Numbered from the stretch's first letter, positions 1 through 6,303 are shown. The stretch: DNA of 6,836 nt from an uncultured Clostridia bacterium (GCA_945910975.1 CAMDZY010000092.1:1-6836); one strand, 5' to 3'. Translations and numbers: made by a program. The notes: generated from the sequence alone by a model not told the origin.

Positions 1-489
1 CTTGACCATCACCAACGCGGCCGATGCCGAAATCGGCTTGAACTCAAACACGGTCGAGCGGCTGAGAATGGCGTTGAACACATAAAAATAGGGATTCTCC
101 GTGGTGGAGGCGATCAGGGTGATCTTGCCGTTCTCGATATGCTCCAAAAGCGTCTGCTGCTGTTTTTTGTTGAAGGACTGAATCTCATCGAGATACAGCA
201 GCACCCCATTCGGTGCCAGCATCGTATCGAGCTGGGACACGATCTCGCGGATGTCCGCCGTGGAAGCGGTGGTTGCGTTGAGCTTGCACAGCTTGCGCTG
301 CGTTGCGTTCGCAATAATATTGGCAACAGTCGTCTTGCCGGTGCCGGACGGGCCGTAAAAAATCATATTCGGCACATTGCCCGCCTGGATCATCCGGCGC
401 AGCAGTTTCCCCTCGCCCAAAATATGTTCCTGCCCCACCACATCGTCCAGCGTCTTCGGCCGCAGTTCCTCGGCCAGCGGTTGGTACAT
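1..489 (-). CDS. rarA: Replication-associated recombination protein RarA (MgsA), AAA+ ATPase, N-terminal part only
   Basis: RarA/MgsA is a clamp-loader-like AAA+ ATPase that acts at stalled or gapped replication forks in the cytoplasm. The reading frame is open to the left edge, giving 163 residues; the C-terminal helical and tetramerisation domains are not in view. Visible motifs: the N-terminal family signature PLAEELRPKTLDDVVGQEHIL (about residues 4-24), Walker A GPSGTGKT (46-53), Walker B LLYLDE (97-102), sensor 1 STTEN (128-132) and the likely arginine finger in LSRS (R144). The Walker B segment continues as DEIQSFNKKQQQ, where most RarA proteins I recall have DEIHRFNK. Two in-frame ATGs exist at 495 and 489; the one at 489 is chosen because GGAGG (502-498) lies 8 bases before it and only 2 before the other. 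Identity is firm; a clostridial RarA-like paralogue is the only alternative I would consider. Confidence 0.93.
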   Translation of the reverse strand, partial: MYQPLAEELRPKTLDDVVGQEHILGEGKLLRRMIQAGNVPNMIFYGPSGTGKTTVANIIANATQRKLCKLNATTASTADIREIVSQLDTMLAPNGVLLYLDEIQSFNKKQQQTLLEHIENGKITLIASTTENPYFYVFNAILSRSTVFEFKPISASAALVMVK

Positions 490-518
490 TTCCATTGCCT
501 CCAGTCTACTTTTCTCTT

Positions 519-547
519 ATTATAATGCGTACTGAATTTCGAATCAA
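519..547 (-). promoter_or_regulatory. Probable rarA promoter
   Basis: Read on the minus strand: -35 TTGATT (547-542), a 17-base spacer, and a perfect -10 TATAAT (524-519). The start of transcription would fall near 512, leaving a leader of about 20 bases that carries GGAGG. The -35 box lies inside the left arm of the large hairpin at 535-578, so cruciform formation or insertion of that element could affect rarA expression. Seen by eye from consensus matches; not tested. Confidence 0.6.
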
Positions 548-637
548 ATGGCTGTAATCAGCTATTTGATTCGAAATTGCGGGCCTGTAGCCCGCGAATA
601 AACCGCAGCACGGTTTATTCAACAGGTATTATTATAA
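520..637. repeat. Three abutting hairpins, candidate palindromic mobile repeat (REP/MITE-like)
   Basis: Three inverted repeats follow one another without a spare base. Hairpin 1 (535-578) has 15 perfect pairs (AATTTCGAATCAAAT / ATTTGATTCGAAATT), one G-T position, four more pairs and a TAAT loop. Hairpin 2 (579-595) is GCGGGC / GCCCGC with a 5-base loop. Hairpin 3 (596-620) is GAATAAACCG / CGGTTTATTC with a 5-base loop. The block is flanked by TTATAAT at 520-526 and its reverse complement ATTATAA at 631-637, with looser inverted similarity just inside (TAC..TG..GAAT), so the whole may be an element of about 118 bp with imperfect terminal inverted repeats. No T-run follows any arm, which argues against a simple terminator. 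No transposase is encoded. Whether it recurs in the genome cannot be seen here. Confidence 0.55.
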
Positions 638-693
638 CGGATTGCACGGGAAAACGCAACACGCAGAAAATTCGATAATTTTCAAAAAAATGC

Positions 694-721
694 TTGACTT
701 TATTGGAAATCGTGTTATAAT
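694..721 (+). promoter_or_regulatory. Promoter of tRNA-Thr
   Basis: TTGACT (694-699), a 16-base spacer and TATAAT (716-721), preceded by TG at 713-714, which makes it an extended -10. An A/T-rich stretch (about 671-690, including a run of seven A) sits directly upstream and could act as an UP element. The start of transcription would be near 728, giving a 5' extension of roughly 12 bases to be removed by RNase P. This is the strongest-looking promoter in the window and fits a stable RNA gene. Confidence 0.85.
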
Positions 722-740
722 AAACAAGCTGATTGAAAAT

Positions 741-816
<76 letters not shown>

Positions 817-818
817 AG

Positions 819-847
819 GCCACGCGTTTATCACGCGTGGCTTTTTT
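819..847 (+). terminator. Intrinsic terminator after tRNA-Thr
   Basis: GCCACGCG (819-826), a 7-base loop and CGCGTGGC (834-841) form a perfect 8-bp GC-rich stem followed directly by six T (842-847). It ends transcription of the tRNA. The ribosome-binding site of the next gene begins only 7 bases after the T-run, so there is no room for a separate promoter between them. Confidence 0.92.
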
Positions 848-854
848 GTTAAGT

Positions 855-859
855 GGAGG
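855..859 (+). promoter_or_regulatory. Ribosome-binding site that fixes the glycosyltransferase start
   Basis: GGAGG lies 8 bases before ATG 868. A longer in-frame opening from GTG 853 would overlap this site, have no Shine-Dalgarno sequence of its own, and place five extra residues before the conserved SIILPAYNEE; it is therefore not the start. Confidence 0.85.
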
Positions 860-867
860 TGACCCGG

Positions 868-1821
868 ATGGTTTCCATTATTCTGCCTGCCTATAACGAA
901 GAGGCCATGATCTCCGTGGCCACCGAAACCATTGGGCAGATTTTATCGCGCGAGGCGATTGCATATCAACTGATATTCGTGGACGATGGCTCCAAAGACG
1001 CCACCTGGCAGGAAATCTGTGCCCAAGCCGAACAGGATCCCCATGTGGCCGGTATCCACTTTAGCCGCAATTTTGGAAAAGAACCTGCCATGTTTGCAGG
1101 TCTGGAGCGCGCCGCGGGCGACTGCTGCGTGGTGATGGACTGCGACTTGCAGCATCCGCCGGAAAAAATTGTGGAAATGTACCGACTTTGGGAACAGGGC
1201 TACGAGGTCGTTGAGGGCGTAAAGGAGGATCGCGGCAAGGAGGGCGCCATGTACCGCTTCGCCGCCGGCACGTTTTACAAGCTCATCACCAAGGCTACCC
1301 ATATGGATATGCGCAATTCTTCCGACTTTAAGCTGCTCGACCGGAAGGTCGTTGATGCGCTCAACGCCATGCCGGAGCGCAATGTGTTTTTCCGTGCGCT
1401 CTCGTTTTGGGTCGGTTTTAAAAAAACCAGCGTGCAATACTGCGTGCAGGAACGAACCGCCGGGCAGTCCAAATGGTCGACCCGGTCGCTGATCGGCTAT
1501 GCGCTGCGCAATATTACATCGTTCTCCTCTGCGCCGATGCAGATGGTGTCGTGGATGGGCATTGGGTTTTTGATTGCATCGCTGATTTTGGGCGTGCAGA
1601 CCCTGATTCGCAAATTCTCCGGCCATGCGCTGGAGGGCTTCACCACCGTAATTTTGATTCAGCTGATTTCCTGCGGATTGATCATGCTCAGTTTGGGCAT
1701 CATTGGGATGTACCTGTCTCGGATTTATGAAGAAATCAAGGGTCGCCCCCGCTACATCGTTTCACAAACCCGCGGTCAGCTGCGCGACCCGGAGAATCCG
1801 CCCACGCCCAAGGTTTCCTGA
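868..1821 (+). CDS. Membrane-anchored family 2 glycosyltransferase (polyprenyl-phosphate sugar transferase type)
   Basis: This 317-residue protein matches the DPM1/GtrB/ArnC type of GT2 enzyme, which transfers a sugar from a nucleotide donor to undecaprenyl phosphate at the inner face of the membrane. The GT-A domain occupies about residues 1-220: SIILPAYNEE (3-12), the nucleotide-binding FVDDGSKD (37-44), the metal-binding DxD motif DCD (91-93) in MDCDLQHPPEK, and ERTAGQSKWS (195-204), the position of the acceptor-side loop in this family. Two membrane segments follow (about 225-248 and 258-285), then a short basic tail (RIYEEIKGRPRYIV). The donor sugar cannot be told from sequence, and no flippase or sugar-modifying gene is adjacent. 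Start ATG 868 is set by GGAGG at 855-859. The last codons lie in a terminator arm. Product class is firm; the substrate is unknown. Confidence 0.9.
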   Translation: MVSIILPAYNEEAMISVATETIGQILSREAIAYQLIFVDDGSKDATWQEICAQAEQDPHVAGIHFSRNFGKEPAMFAGLERAAGDCCVVMDCDLQHPPEKIVEMYRLWEQGYEVVEGVKEDRGKEGAMYRFAAGTFYKLITKATHMDMRNSSDFKLLDRKVVDALNAMPERNVFFRALSFWVGFKKTSVQYCVQERTAGQSKWSTRSLIGYALRNITSFSSAPMQMVSWMGIGFLIASLILGVQTLIRKFSGHALEGFTTVILIQLISCGLIMLSLGIIGMYLSRIYEEIKGRPRYIVSQTRGQLRDPENPPTPKVS

Positions 1822-1834
1822 GCGTGGGCTTTTT
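1800..1834 (+). terminator. Intrinsic terminator overlapping the end of the glycosyltransferase gene
   Basis: GCCCACGC (1800-1807) pairs with GCGTGGGC (1822-1829) across a 14-base loop and is followed by five T (1830-1834). The left arm encodes the C-terminal Pro-Thr-Pro region and the stop codon (1819-1821) is in the loop, so a ribosome finishing the gene would cover the left arm. The ribosome-binding site of the next gene starts 8 bases after the T-run. Confidence 0.8.
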
Positions 1835-1853
1835 CGTCAATTGGAGGTTTTTT

Positions 1854-2378
1854 ATGTCACAATTACAGCTTGCCGATGCGGCAAAATTTGATGAAATTTA
1901 TCGGCTGCTTCAATCCAGTTTCCCGGACGATGAATACCGCCCCTATGACGCGCAAAAGGAAGTGTTTTCCGACCCGCGCTATCATGTTTATATTCTTCCG
2001 GGCGAAAATGACACGATACGTGCCATGATTACAATCTGGCGGTTTGACGATTTTGCATTTATTGAACATTTTGCCGTTTCCCCTAAATGCCGCAATCAAG
2101 GGCTTGGCGCGCAGATTTTGCAGGAGGTATTGCAGGTTCTGTCCTGTCCGGTCTGTTTGGAGGTCGAGCTGCCGCAAACGGAGCTGGCCAGACGCCGCAT
2201 TGCGTTTTATACGCGCAACGGCTTTTTCTTAAACGACTATCCCTACACACAGCCGCCCTACAGCAGGGAAAAGCACCCCATCGATCTGCTGGTGATGACC
2301 TCCGGCGGCAAAATTCCCCCGGAACGCTTTGAAACCATCCGACAGACGCTTTGGGATGCAGTATATCACGCTTGTTAA
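1854..2378 (+). CDS. GNAT-family N-acetyltransferase
   Basis: This 174-residue cytoplasmic protein has the GNAT fold, which moves an acetyl group from acetyl-CoA to an amine. The best evidence is motif A, EHFAVSPKCRNQGLGAQIL (71-89), with the pyrophosphate-binding R-x-x-G-x-G/A at R80-N-Q-G-L-G-A86. It is followed by motif B, ARRRIAFYTRNGFF (112-125), the helix and strand that close the acetyl-CoA site. The N-terminal half and the tyrosine/proline-rich segment DYPYTQPPYSREK (128-140) would shape the acceptor site, and the acceptor cannot be named. Start ATG 1854 has GGAGG (1843-1847) 6 bases upstream; an in-frame GTG at 1824 lies inside the preceding terminator and is rejected. It has no visible promoter of its own and would depend on readthrough from upstream or on a promoter inside the glycosyltransferase gene. 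Confidence 0.85.
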   Translation: MSQLQLADAAKFDEIYRLLQSSFPDDEYRPYDAQKEVFSDPRYHVYILPGENDTIRAMITIWRFDDFAFIEHFAVSPKCRNQGLGAQILQEVLQVLSCPVCLEVELPQTELARRRIAFYTRNGFFLNDYPYTQPPYSREKHPIDLLVMTSGGKIPPERFETIRQTLWDAVYHAC

Positions 2379-2416
2379 GCGTCATTCTGTCAAAAAACTT
2401 CGTTTTTCGACAGAAT
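2368..2416. repeat. Two hairpins at the 3' end of the acetyltransferase gene
   Basis: ACGCTT-gtt-AAGCGT (2368-2382) spans the stop codon. It is followed after one base by a longer hairpin, 2384-2416: ATTCTGTC pairs with GACAGAAT, then one mismatch, then AAAAAC with GTTTTT around a 3-base loop. Neither has a T-run on the plus strand, and the larger abuts the terminator hairpin at 2417-2455. They may stabilise the mRNA end, act with the terminator, or be a dispersed palindromic repeat. Confidence 0.5.
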
Positions 2417-2456
2417 AAAATGTTGAAGTCCGCGTCAAGCGAACTTCAACATTTTT
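2417..2456. terminator. Bidirectional intrinsic terminator between convergent genes
   Basis: AAAATGTTGAAGT (2417-2429) pairs perfectly with ACTTCAACATTTT (2443-2455), with three further inner C-G pairs after one mismatch and a 5-base loop. The plus strand reads out into five T (2452-2456) and the minus strand into TTTTATT. It therefore serves both the acetyltransferase (stop at 2378) and gpmI (stop at 2466), which point towards each other. Confidence 0.85.
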
Positions 2457-2465
2457 GTATTTACA

Positions 2466-4031
2466 TTAGACCATGCTTTCTTCCCAGCATTCCGGAGCTT
2501 CAAAGCCCATCATTTTCACAATCGTGGGCGCAACGTTGGCAAGGCCGTAGTTGCCGTCCTTGATTTCAAAATGCTGGTCGGGGTCATAGATGATAAAGGG
2601 CACCGGGTTCAAAGAGTGCGCGGTGCGCACGCTGGTCTTGCCCTTTTTGGTTTCGGTCATCTGGTCGGCATTGCCGTGGTCGGCGGTCACAAGCAGCGTG
2701 TAGCCGTACTTGTCAGCCGCTTCCACCAGACGCTTCAGACCTGCATCAACACATTCCATGGCCGTGATCACCGCGTCCATCACGCCGGTATGGCCGACCA
2801 TATCGCCGTTGGGATAGTTGCAGCGCAAAAAGCCGAAGCGGCCGGAGGCCATAGCCTCGACCATGTGGTCGGTGATTTCCACTGACTTCATCGCGGGTGC
2901 CTGTTCAAACGGGATCACATCCGAAGGAATCTCCTCGTAGACCTCCAAATCATCGTTGACCTTGCCGGAACGGTTGCCGTTCCAGAAATATGTCACGTGA
3001 CCATATTTTTGTGTTTCGGACAGGGCATATTCCTGCACGCTGTGTGCGCACAGCACCTCGGTCAGGGTGTTTTTAATGACCGGCGGTTCCACCAGATAAT
3101 TTTCGGGGATCTTCAAATCGCCGTCGTACTGGAGCATACCGGCAAATTTCACACCGGTATAATCGCCACGGTCGAATTTATCAAATTCTTTGCGGTCAAA
3201 CGCCAGGGAGATCTCCTGCGCGCGGTCGCCGCGGAAATTGAACAAAATCACGCTGTCGCCGTTGGCAATTTTGGCCACCGGTTCGCCGTTGCGCTCCACC
3301 ACAAAGGCGGGCAGGTCCTGATCGATGCAGCCAAGCTCTGCGCGGTAGGCCTCAATGGCTTCCTTTGCGCTGGCGAAAGCTCTGGCTTTGCCGTGGACAT
3401 GGGTGTTCCAGCCGGCCTCGACCATTGCCCAGTTGGCTTCGTAGCGATCCATGGTGATCTGCATTCTGCCGCCGCCGGATGCGATTTTATAATCTGCGCC
3501 GTCCTTTGACAGCTCTGCCAGCACAGTTTCCAGCTGGTCAACATATTCCAGTGCAGAGGTGGCCGGGACATCGCGGCCGTCGAGCAAAATGTGGCAATAT
3601 ACTCTGCGCAAGCCCTCCGCGTGTGCCTGACGCAGCAGCGCGATCAGGTGGGAAATGTTGGAATGCACATTGCCGTCGGACAGCAGGCCGAGGAAATGCA
3701 GCGCCTTACCGTCCTGCTTGGCATTGGCGGACAGCTCCTGCCATGCCTTGGACTGGTAAATCACGCCGGATTCGATGGACTCTCCGACCAGCTTTGCGCC
3801 CTGGGAATACACCTGGCCGCAGCCAAGGGCATTGTGTCCAACCTCAGAATTGCCCATGTCGTCGTCCGTGGGCAGACCTACCGCCGTGCCGTGTGCCTTC
3901 AGCCAAGTATGCGGGCACTGCGCGAGCAAGCGATCGAGCGTAGGTGTTTTTGCGAGCTTCACTGCATCGCCGCTGCCACCGTCGCCGCGACCGACACCGT
4001 CCATAATCACAAGTGCAATCGGTTTCTTCAT
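2466..4031 (-). CDS. gpmI: 2,3-bisphosphoglycerate-independent phosphoglycerate mutase
   Basis: GpmI interconverts 3- and 2-phosphoglycerate in glycolysis and gluconeogenesis through a phosphoserine intermediate and two Mn ions. The 521-residue protein is full length and has the expected alkaline-phosphatase-superfamily ligands: D11 in IMDG, nucleophile S62 in MGNSEVGHNALG, D410 and H414 in NGDMVGHTG, D451-H452 in TADHGN, and H472 in RTAHSLNPVP. Substrate-binding segments LLSDGNVHSN (117-126), HILLDGRD (147-154), ASGGGRMQITMDRYE (184-198) and FNFRGDR (264-270) are intact. Wording such as NALG, QYDGDLK and HVTYFWNGNRSG recalls plant-type enzymes more than the classical Bacillus type. Start ATG 4031 has GGAGG (4044-4040) 8 bases upstream; an in-frame TTG one codon earlier has worse spacing. 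It is a single gene with its own promoter and terminator. Confidence 0.97.
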   Translation of the reverse strand: MKKPIALVIMDGVGRGDGGSGDAVKLAKTPTLDRLLAQCPHTWLKAHGTAVGLPTDDDMGNSEVGHNALGCGQVYSQGAKLVGESIESGVIYQSKAWQELSANAKQDGKALHFLGLLSDGNVHSNISHLIALLRQAHAEGLRRVYCHILLDGRDVPATSALEYVDQLETVLAELSKDGADYKIASGGGRMQITMDRYEANWAMVEAGWNTHVHGKARAFASAKEAIEAYRAELGCIDQDLPAFVVERNGEPVAKIANGDSVILFNFRGDRAQEISLAFDRKEFDKFDRGDYTGVKFAGMLQYDGDLKIPENYLVEPPVIKNTLTEVLCAHSVQEYALSETQKYGHVTYFWNGNRSGKVNDDLEVYEEIPSDVIPFEQAPAMKSVEITDHMVEAMASGRFGFLRCNYPNGDMVGHTGVMDAVITAMECVDAGLKRLVEAADKYGYTLLVTADHGNADQMTETKKGKTSVRTAHSLNPVPFIIYDPDQHFEIKDGNYGLANVAPTIVKMMGFEAPECWEESMV

Positions 4032-4062
4032 CAACGTAACCTCCGATTTAATTTTTCGATTT

Positions 4063-4091
4063 ATTGTACCATATTTTTATAAATTGCACAA
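4063..4091 (-). promoter_or_regulatory. Probable gpmI promoter with A-tract upstream region
   Basis: On the minus strand: a weak -35 TTGTGC (4091-4086), 17 bases, and -10 TACAAT (4068-4063) extended by TG at 4071-4070. The leader is about 25 bases. Immediately upstream of the -35 are two A5 tracts on the coding strand (within 4095-4108), placed like an UP element. The remainder of the gap to recG (about 4110-4233) holds further A/T-tracts and no gene or convincing GC-rich terminator for recG. Confidence 0.65.
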
Positions 4092-4233
4092 CAGATTTTT
4101 GAATTTTTGGTAACGCCGCCAAGAAAGTCCGGCCTGCTTCGAAAAAAACTGGGAAAAATTTGGAAAATTTTAGACAAACCGGCGTAAATGCAGGGGTTCG
4201 ATTGTATATCTATGTGCAAAATGCCATGCAAAA

Positions 4234-6282
4234 TCAGTTAAACTGGTTCTCGCGCTTGTCAAACAAGGCACGAATCCGCTGCAAAAGGGGCTGCATTTGT
4301 TCCGAATCCAGACGGGCATGGGGAATAAATTCTTGTGCGGCCTGCTGGGCGCGGCGCAGGATATCCAAATCCATCTCCAGATTTGCAACTTTAAATGCAG
4401 GCAATCCGCTTTGGCGGCTGCCGAAAAAGTCGCCGGGGCCGCGCAGCTTTAAATCCGCTTCTGCAATTTGAAAGCCGTCGTTCGTTTGGCACAGTGCCCT
4501 CATCCGGGTCTGTGAGTCGGGGTCGCGCTTGTTGGAAATCAGCACACAATAGGACTTGTCTTTCCCCCGCCCCACGCGTCCGCGCAGCTGGTGCAGCTGC
4601 GACAAGCCAAAGCGGTCGGCGTTTTCGATGACCATTAACGTGGCGTTCGGCACGTCCACCCCTACCTCGATCACCGTTGTTGCCACAAGAATATCGTACT
4701 GCCCGGCTTGAAAACCTGCCATAATGCGTTCTTTTTCCGCGCCCTTCATTTTTCCGTGGAGCAGCGCTACGCGCAAATCGGGAAACACCCGCTGTTGGAG
4801 TGCCTGCGCCCACTGCTCGGCGGATTTCAGCGTTTCGATCTCACTTTCATCCACGGCCGGGCAGACGATATACACCTGATTGCCGTTTGCAACGTGCTTG
4901 CGAATAAATGCATTGATGCGGGTACGCATGGACTCGTTGACCAAAAAGGTGTCGACCTTTTGCCGTCCCGGCGGCAATTCATTGATGACCGACAAATCCA
5001 AATCTCCATAGAGAATCAGCGACAGTGTTCTGGGAATCGGCGTTGCCGACAGCACCAACAGGTGCGGTGCATCGCCCTTGGACGCCAGCGCCGCCCGCTG
5101 CTCCACGCCAAAGCGGTGCTGCTCATCCGCGATCACAAGACCGAGCCTACGAAATTGCGTTGTTTCGGAAATCAGCGAATGCGTGCCAATCAGAAGATCC
5201 AGCTCCCCCTCGGCCGTGGCTGCGCGGATTTTTTTCTGCTCCGACGGCTTCATTGAGCCGGTCAGCAGGCCGCAGCGAATGCCCAGCGGCGCAAACAGCT
5301 TGCTCAGCCCTGCAAAATGTTGCTCGGCCAAAATTTCCGTCGGCGCCATCAGCGCAACCTGCACATGATTTTTTACTGCGCAATAGGCAGCCGCTGCCGC
5401 CACCATCGTCTTGCCGCTGCCCACATCGCCCTGCAAGAGCCGATTCATGGGAATGCCCTTTTGAAAGTCGCGTATGATATCATCGATCGCCCGCTGCTGT
5501 GCATTCGTCAGTTGGAACGGCAGCGCCGCGTAGAATTCCGTCAAATCCGTATTTTGGTAGGCCGTCCGTTGCTCTGCCGCCCGTCTGGCGCGCGTCAGCA
5601 GCAGACCTGCGGTAAAAATAAAAAACTCCTCAAAAATCAGACGCTCCCGTGCCGCTTTCAGCTCCTGCATCGATGCCGGGTTGTGAATGGCGCGGTAGGC
5701 TTGCCGCACGTCCATCCAGTGATACGCCGCGCGAACCTCCGGCGGCAGCACCTCCGGCATGGTTTCCGGGCACGCATCGAGCGCCTGCGCGACCAGCTTG
5801 ACCAGCAGATTGTTGCTCACGCCGGCTGTCAGTGAATAAACAGGCACAATACGCCGCGTCATCACGCTCGCCGATGCCGCCGACTCCACCACGGGATTGG
5901 TCACCTGATAGCCGGTGTAATCCCCGGACAGACTGCCATAAAAATAATAGCTTTCCCCATAGCGAAGCGACCCGGCCAGATGCGGCTGATTGAAAAACAC
6001 CAGCTTGACCTGCGCCGTGTAATCCGCCGCCATACATTTTGTAACATTCAAACCCTTGCGGATGTAGCTGGTCACCGGCGTGGACATCACCGTTGCACGG
6101 AAGCAGGCTGCTCCCGCTTCGCTCAGCTCCGACACCGTCACAAGGCGCGTTCTGTCATCATAGCTGCGAGGGAAATAGGAGATCAAATCATATACCGTTT
6201 CAATTCCCAGCTTTTTCAGCTGCTCCGCCCGCATGGTTCCCACACCGCGCAAAACCGTTACCGGGTCAAACAGATTCGCCAT
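4234..6282 (-). CDS. recG: ATP-dependent DNA helicase RecG
   Basis: RecG is a double-stranded DNA translocase that reverses stalled forks and branch-migrates Holliday junctions and R-loops. At 682 residues it has the normal family length and order. An N-terminal wedge/OB-fold region (about 1-230) includes the helix-hairpin-like LRGVGTMRAEQLKKLGI (11-27). Helicase motif I is GDVGSGKT (285-292), Ia MAPTEILAEQH (312-322), II DEQH (386-389, within DEQHRFGVEQR), III SATPIPRT (412-419), and V/VI include ATTVIEVGVDVPNA (534-547) and QLHQLRGRVGRG (562-573). The C-terminal TRG region has LRGPGDFFGSRQSGLP (613-628). All key residues are present. Start ATG 6282 precedes MANLFDP and has an AAAGGGGG site 7 bases upstream; the frame stays open to 6375 but that extension crosses the promoter. 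It is transcribed towards gpmI without obvious coupling. Confidence 0.98.
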   Translation of the reverse strand: MANLFDPVTVLRGVGTMRAEQLKKLGIETVYDLISYFPRSYDDRTRLVTVSELSEAGAACFRATVMSTPVTSYIRKGLNVTKCMAADYTAQVKLVFFNQPHLAGSLRYGESYYFYGSLSGDYTGYQVTNPVVESAASASVMTRRIVPVYSLTAGVSNNLLVKLVAQALDACPETMPEVLPPEVRAAYHWMDVRQAYRAIHNPASMQELKAARERLIFEEFFIFTAGLLLTRARRAAEQRTAYQNTDLTEFYAALPFQLTNAQQRAIDDIIRDFQKGIPMNRLLQGDVGSGKTMVAAAAAYCAVKNHVQVALMAPTEILAEQHFAGLSKLFAPLGIRCGLLTGSMKPSEQKKIRAATAEGELDLLIGTHSLISETTQFRRLGLVIADEQHRFGVEQRAALASKGDAPHLLVLSATPIPRTLSLILYGDLDLSVINELPPGRQKVDTFLVNESMRTRINAFIRKHVANGNQVYIVCPAVDESEIETLKSAEQWAQALQQRVFPDLRVALLHGKMKGAEKERIMAGFQAGQYDILVATTVIEVGVDVPNATLMVIENADRFGLSQLHQLRGRVGRGKDKSYCVLISNKRDPDSQTRMRALCQTNDGFQIAEADLKLRGPGDFFGSRQSGLPAFKVANLEMDLDILRRAQQAAQEFIPHARLDSEQMQPLLQRIRALFDKRENQFN

Positions 6283-6289
6283 GTGTATT

Positions 6290-6297
6290 CCCCCTTT
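6290..6297 (-). promoter_or_regulatory. Ribosome-binding site that fixes the recG start
   Basis: On the minus strand AAAGGGGG lies 7 bases before ATG 6282. This differs from the GGAGG used by the other genes here but supports MANLFDP as the start. The 31-codon upstream extension of the frame has no such site and overlaps the -10 and -35 boxes. Confidence 0.75.
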
Positions 6298-6303
6298 GCT
6301 ACT

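Noticed and set aside
139..525. 128-codon plus-strand frame opposite rarA
   Set aside because: Antisense shadow of rarA with no family resemblance; it runs through the rarA start and ribosome-binding site.
943..1626. 227-codon minus-strand frame inside the glycosyltransferase gene
   Set aside because: Long only because of antisense codon bias; histidine/arginine-rich with no domain, no ribosome-binding site and a well-supported gene opposite.
2997..4082. Plus-strand frames of 100-170 codons opposite gpmI
   Set aside because: Shadows of gpmI codons; histidine- and alanine-rich composition, no motifs, and one crosses the gpmI promoter.
4113..4185. ACGCCG/CGGCGT pairing as a possible recG terminator
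   Set aside because: Only 6 bp around a loop of about 60 bases with no T-run directly after the stem; no better terminator was seen.
4215..4235. Direct repeat TGCAAAAT at the end of recG
   Set aside because: Only two 8-base copies, 13 bases apart, in AT-rich sequence; within what chance would give.
4708..5835. Plus-strand frames of 150-182 codons opposite recG
   Set aside because: Antisense shadows of an intact recG; no recognisable domains or start signals.
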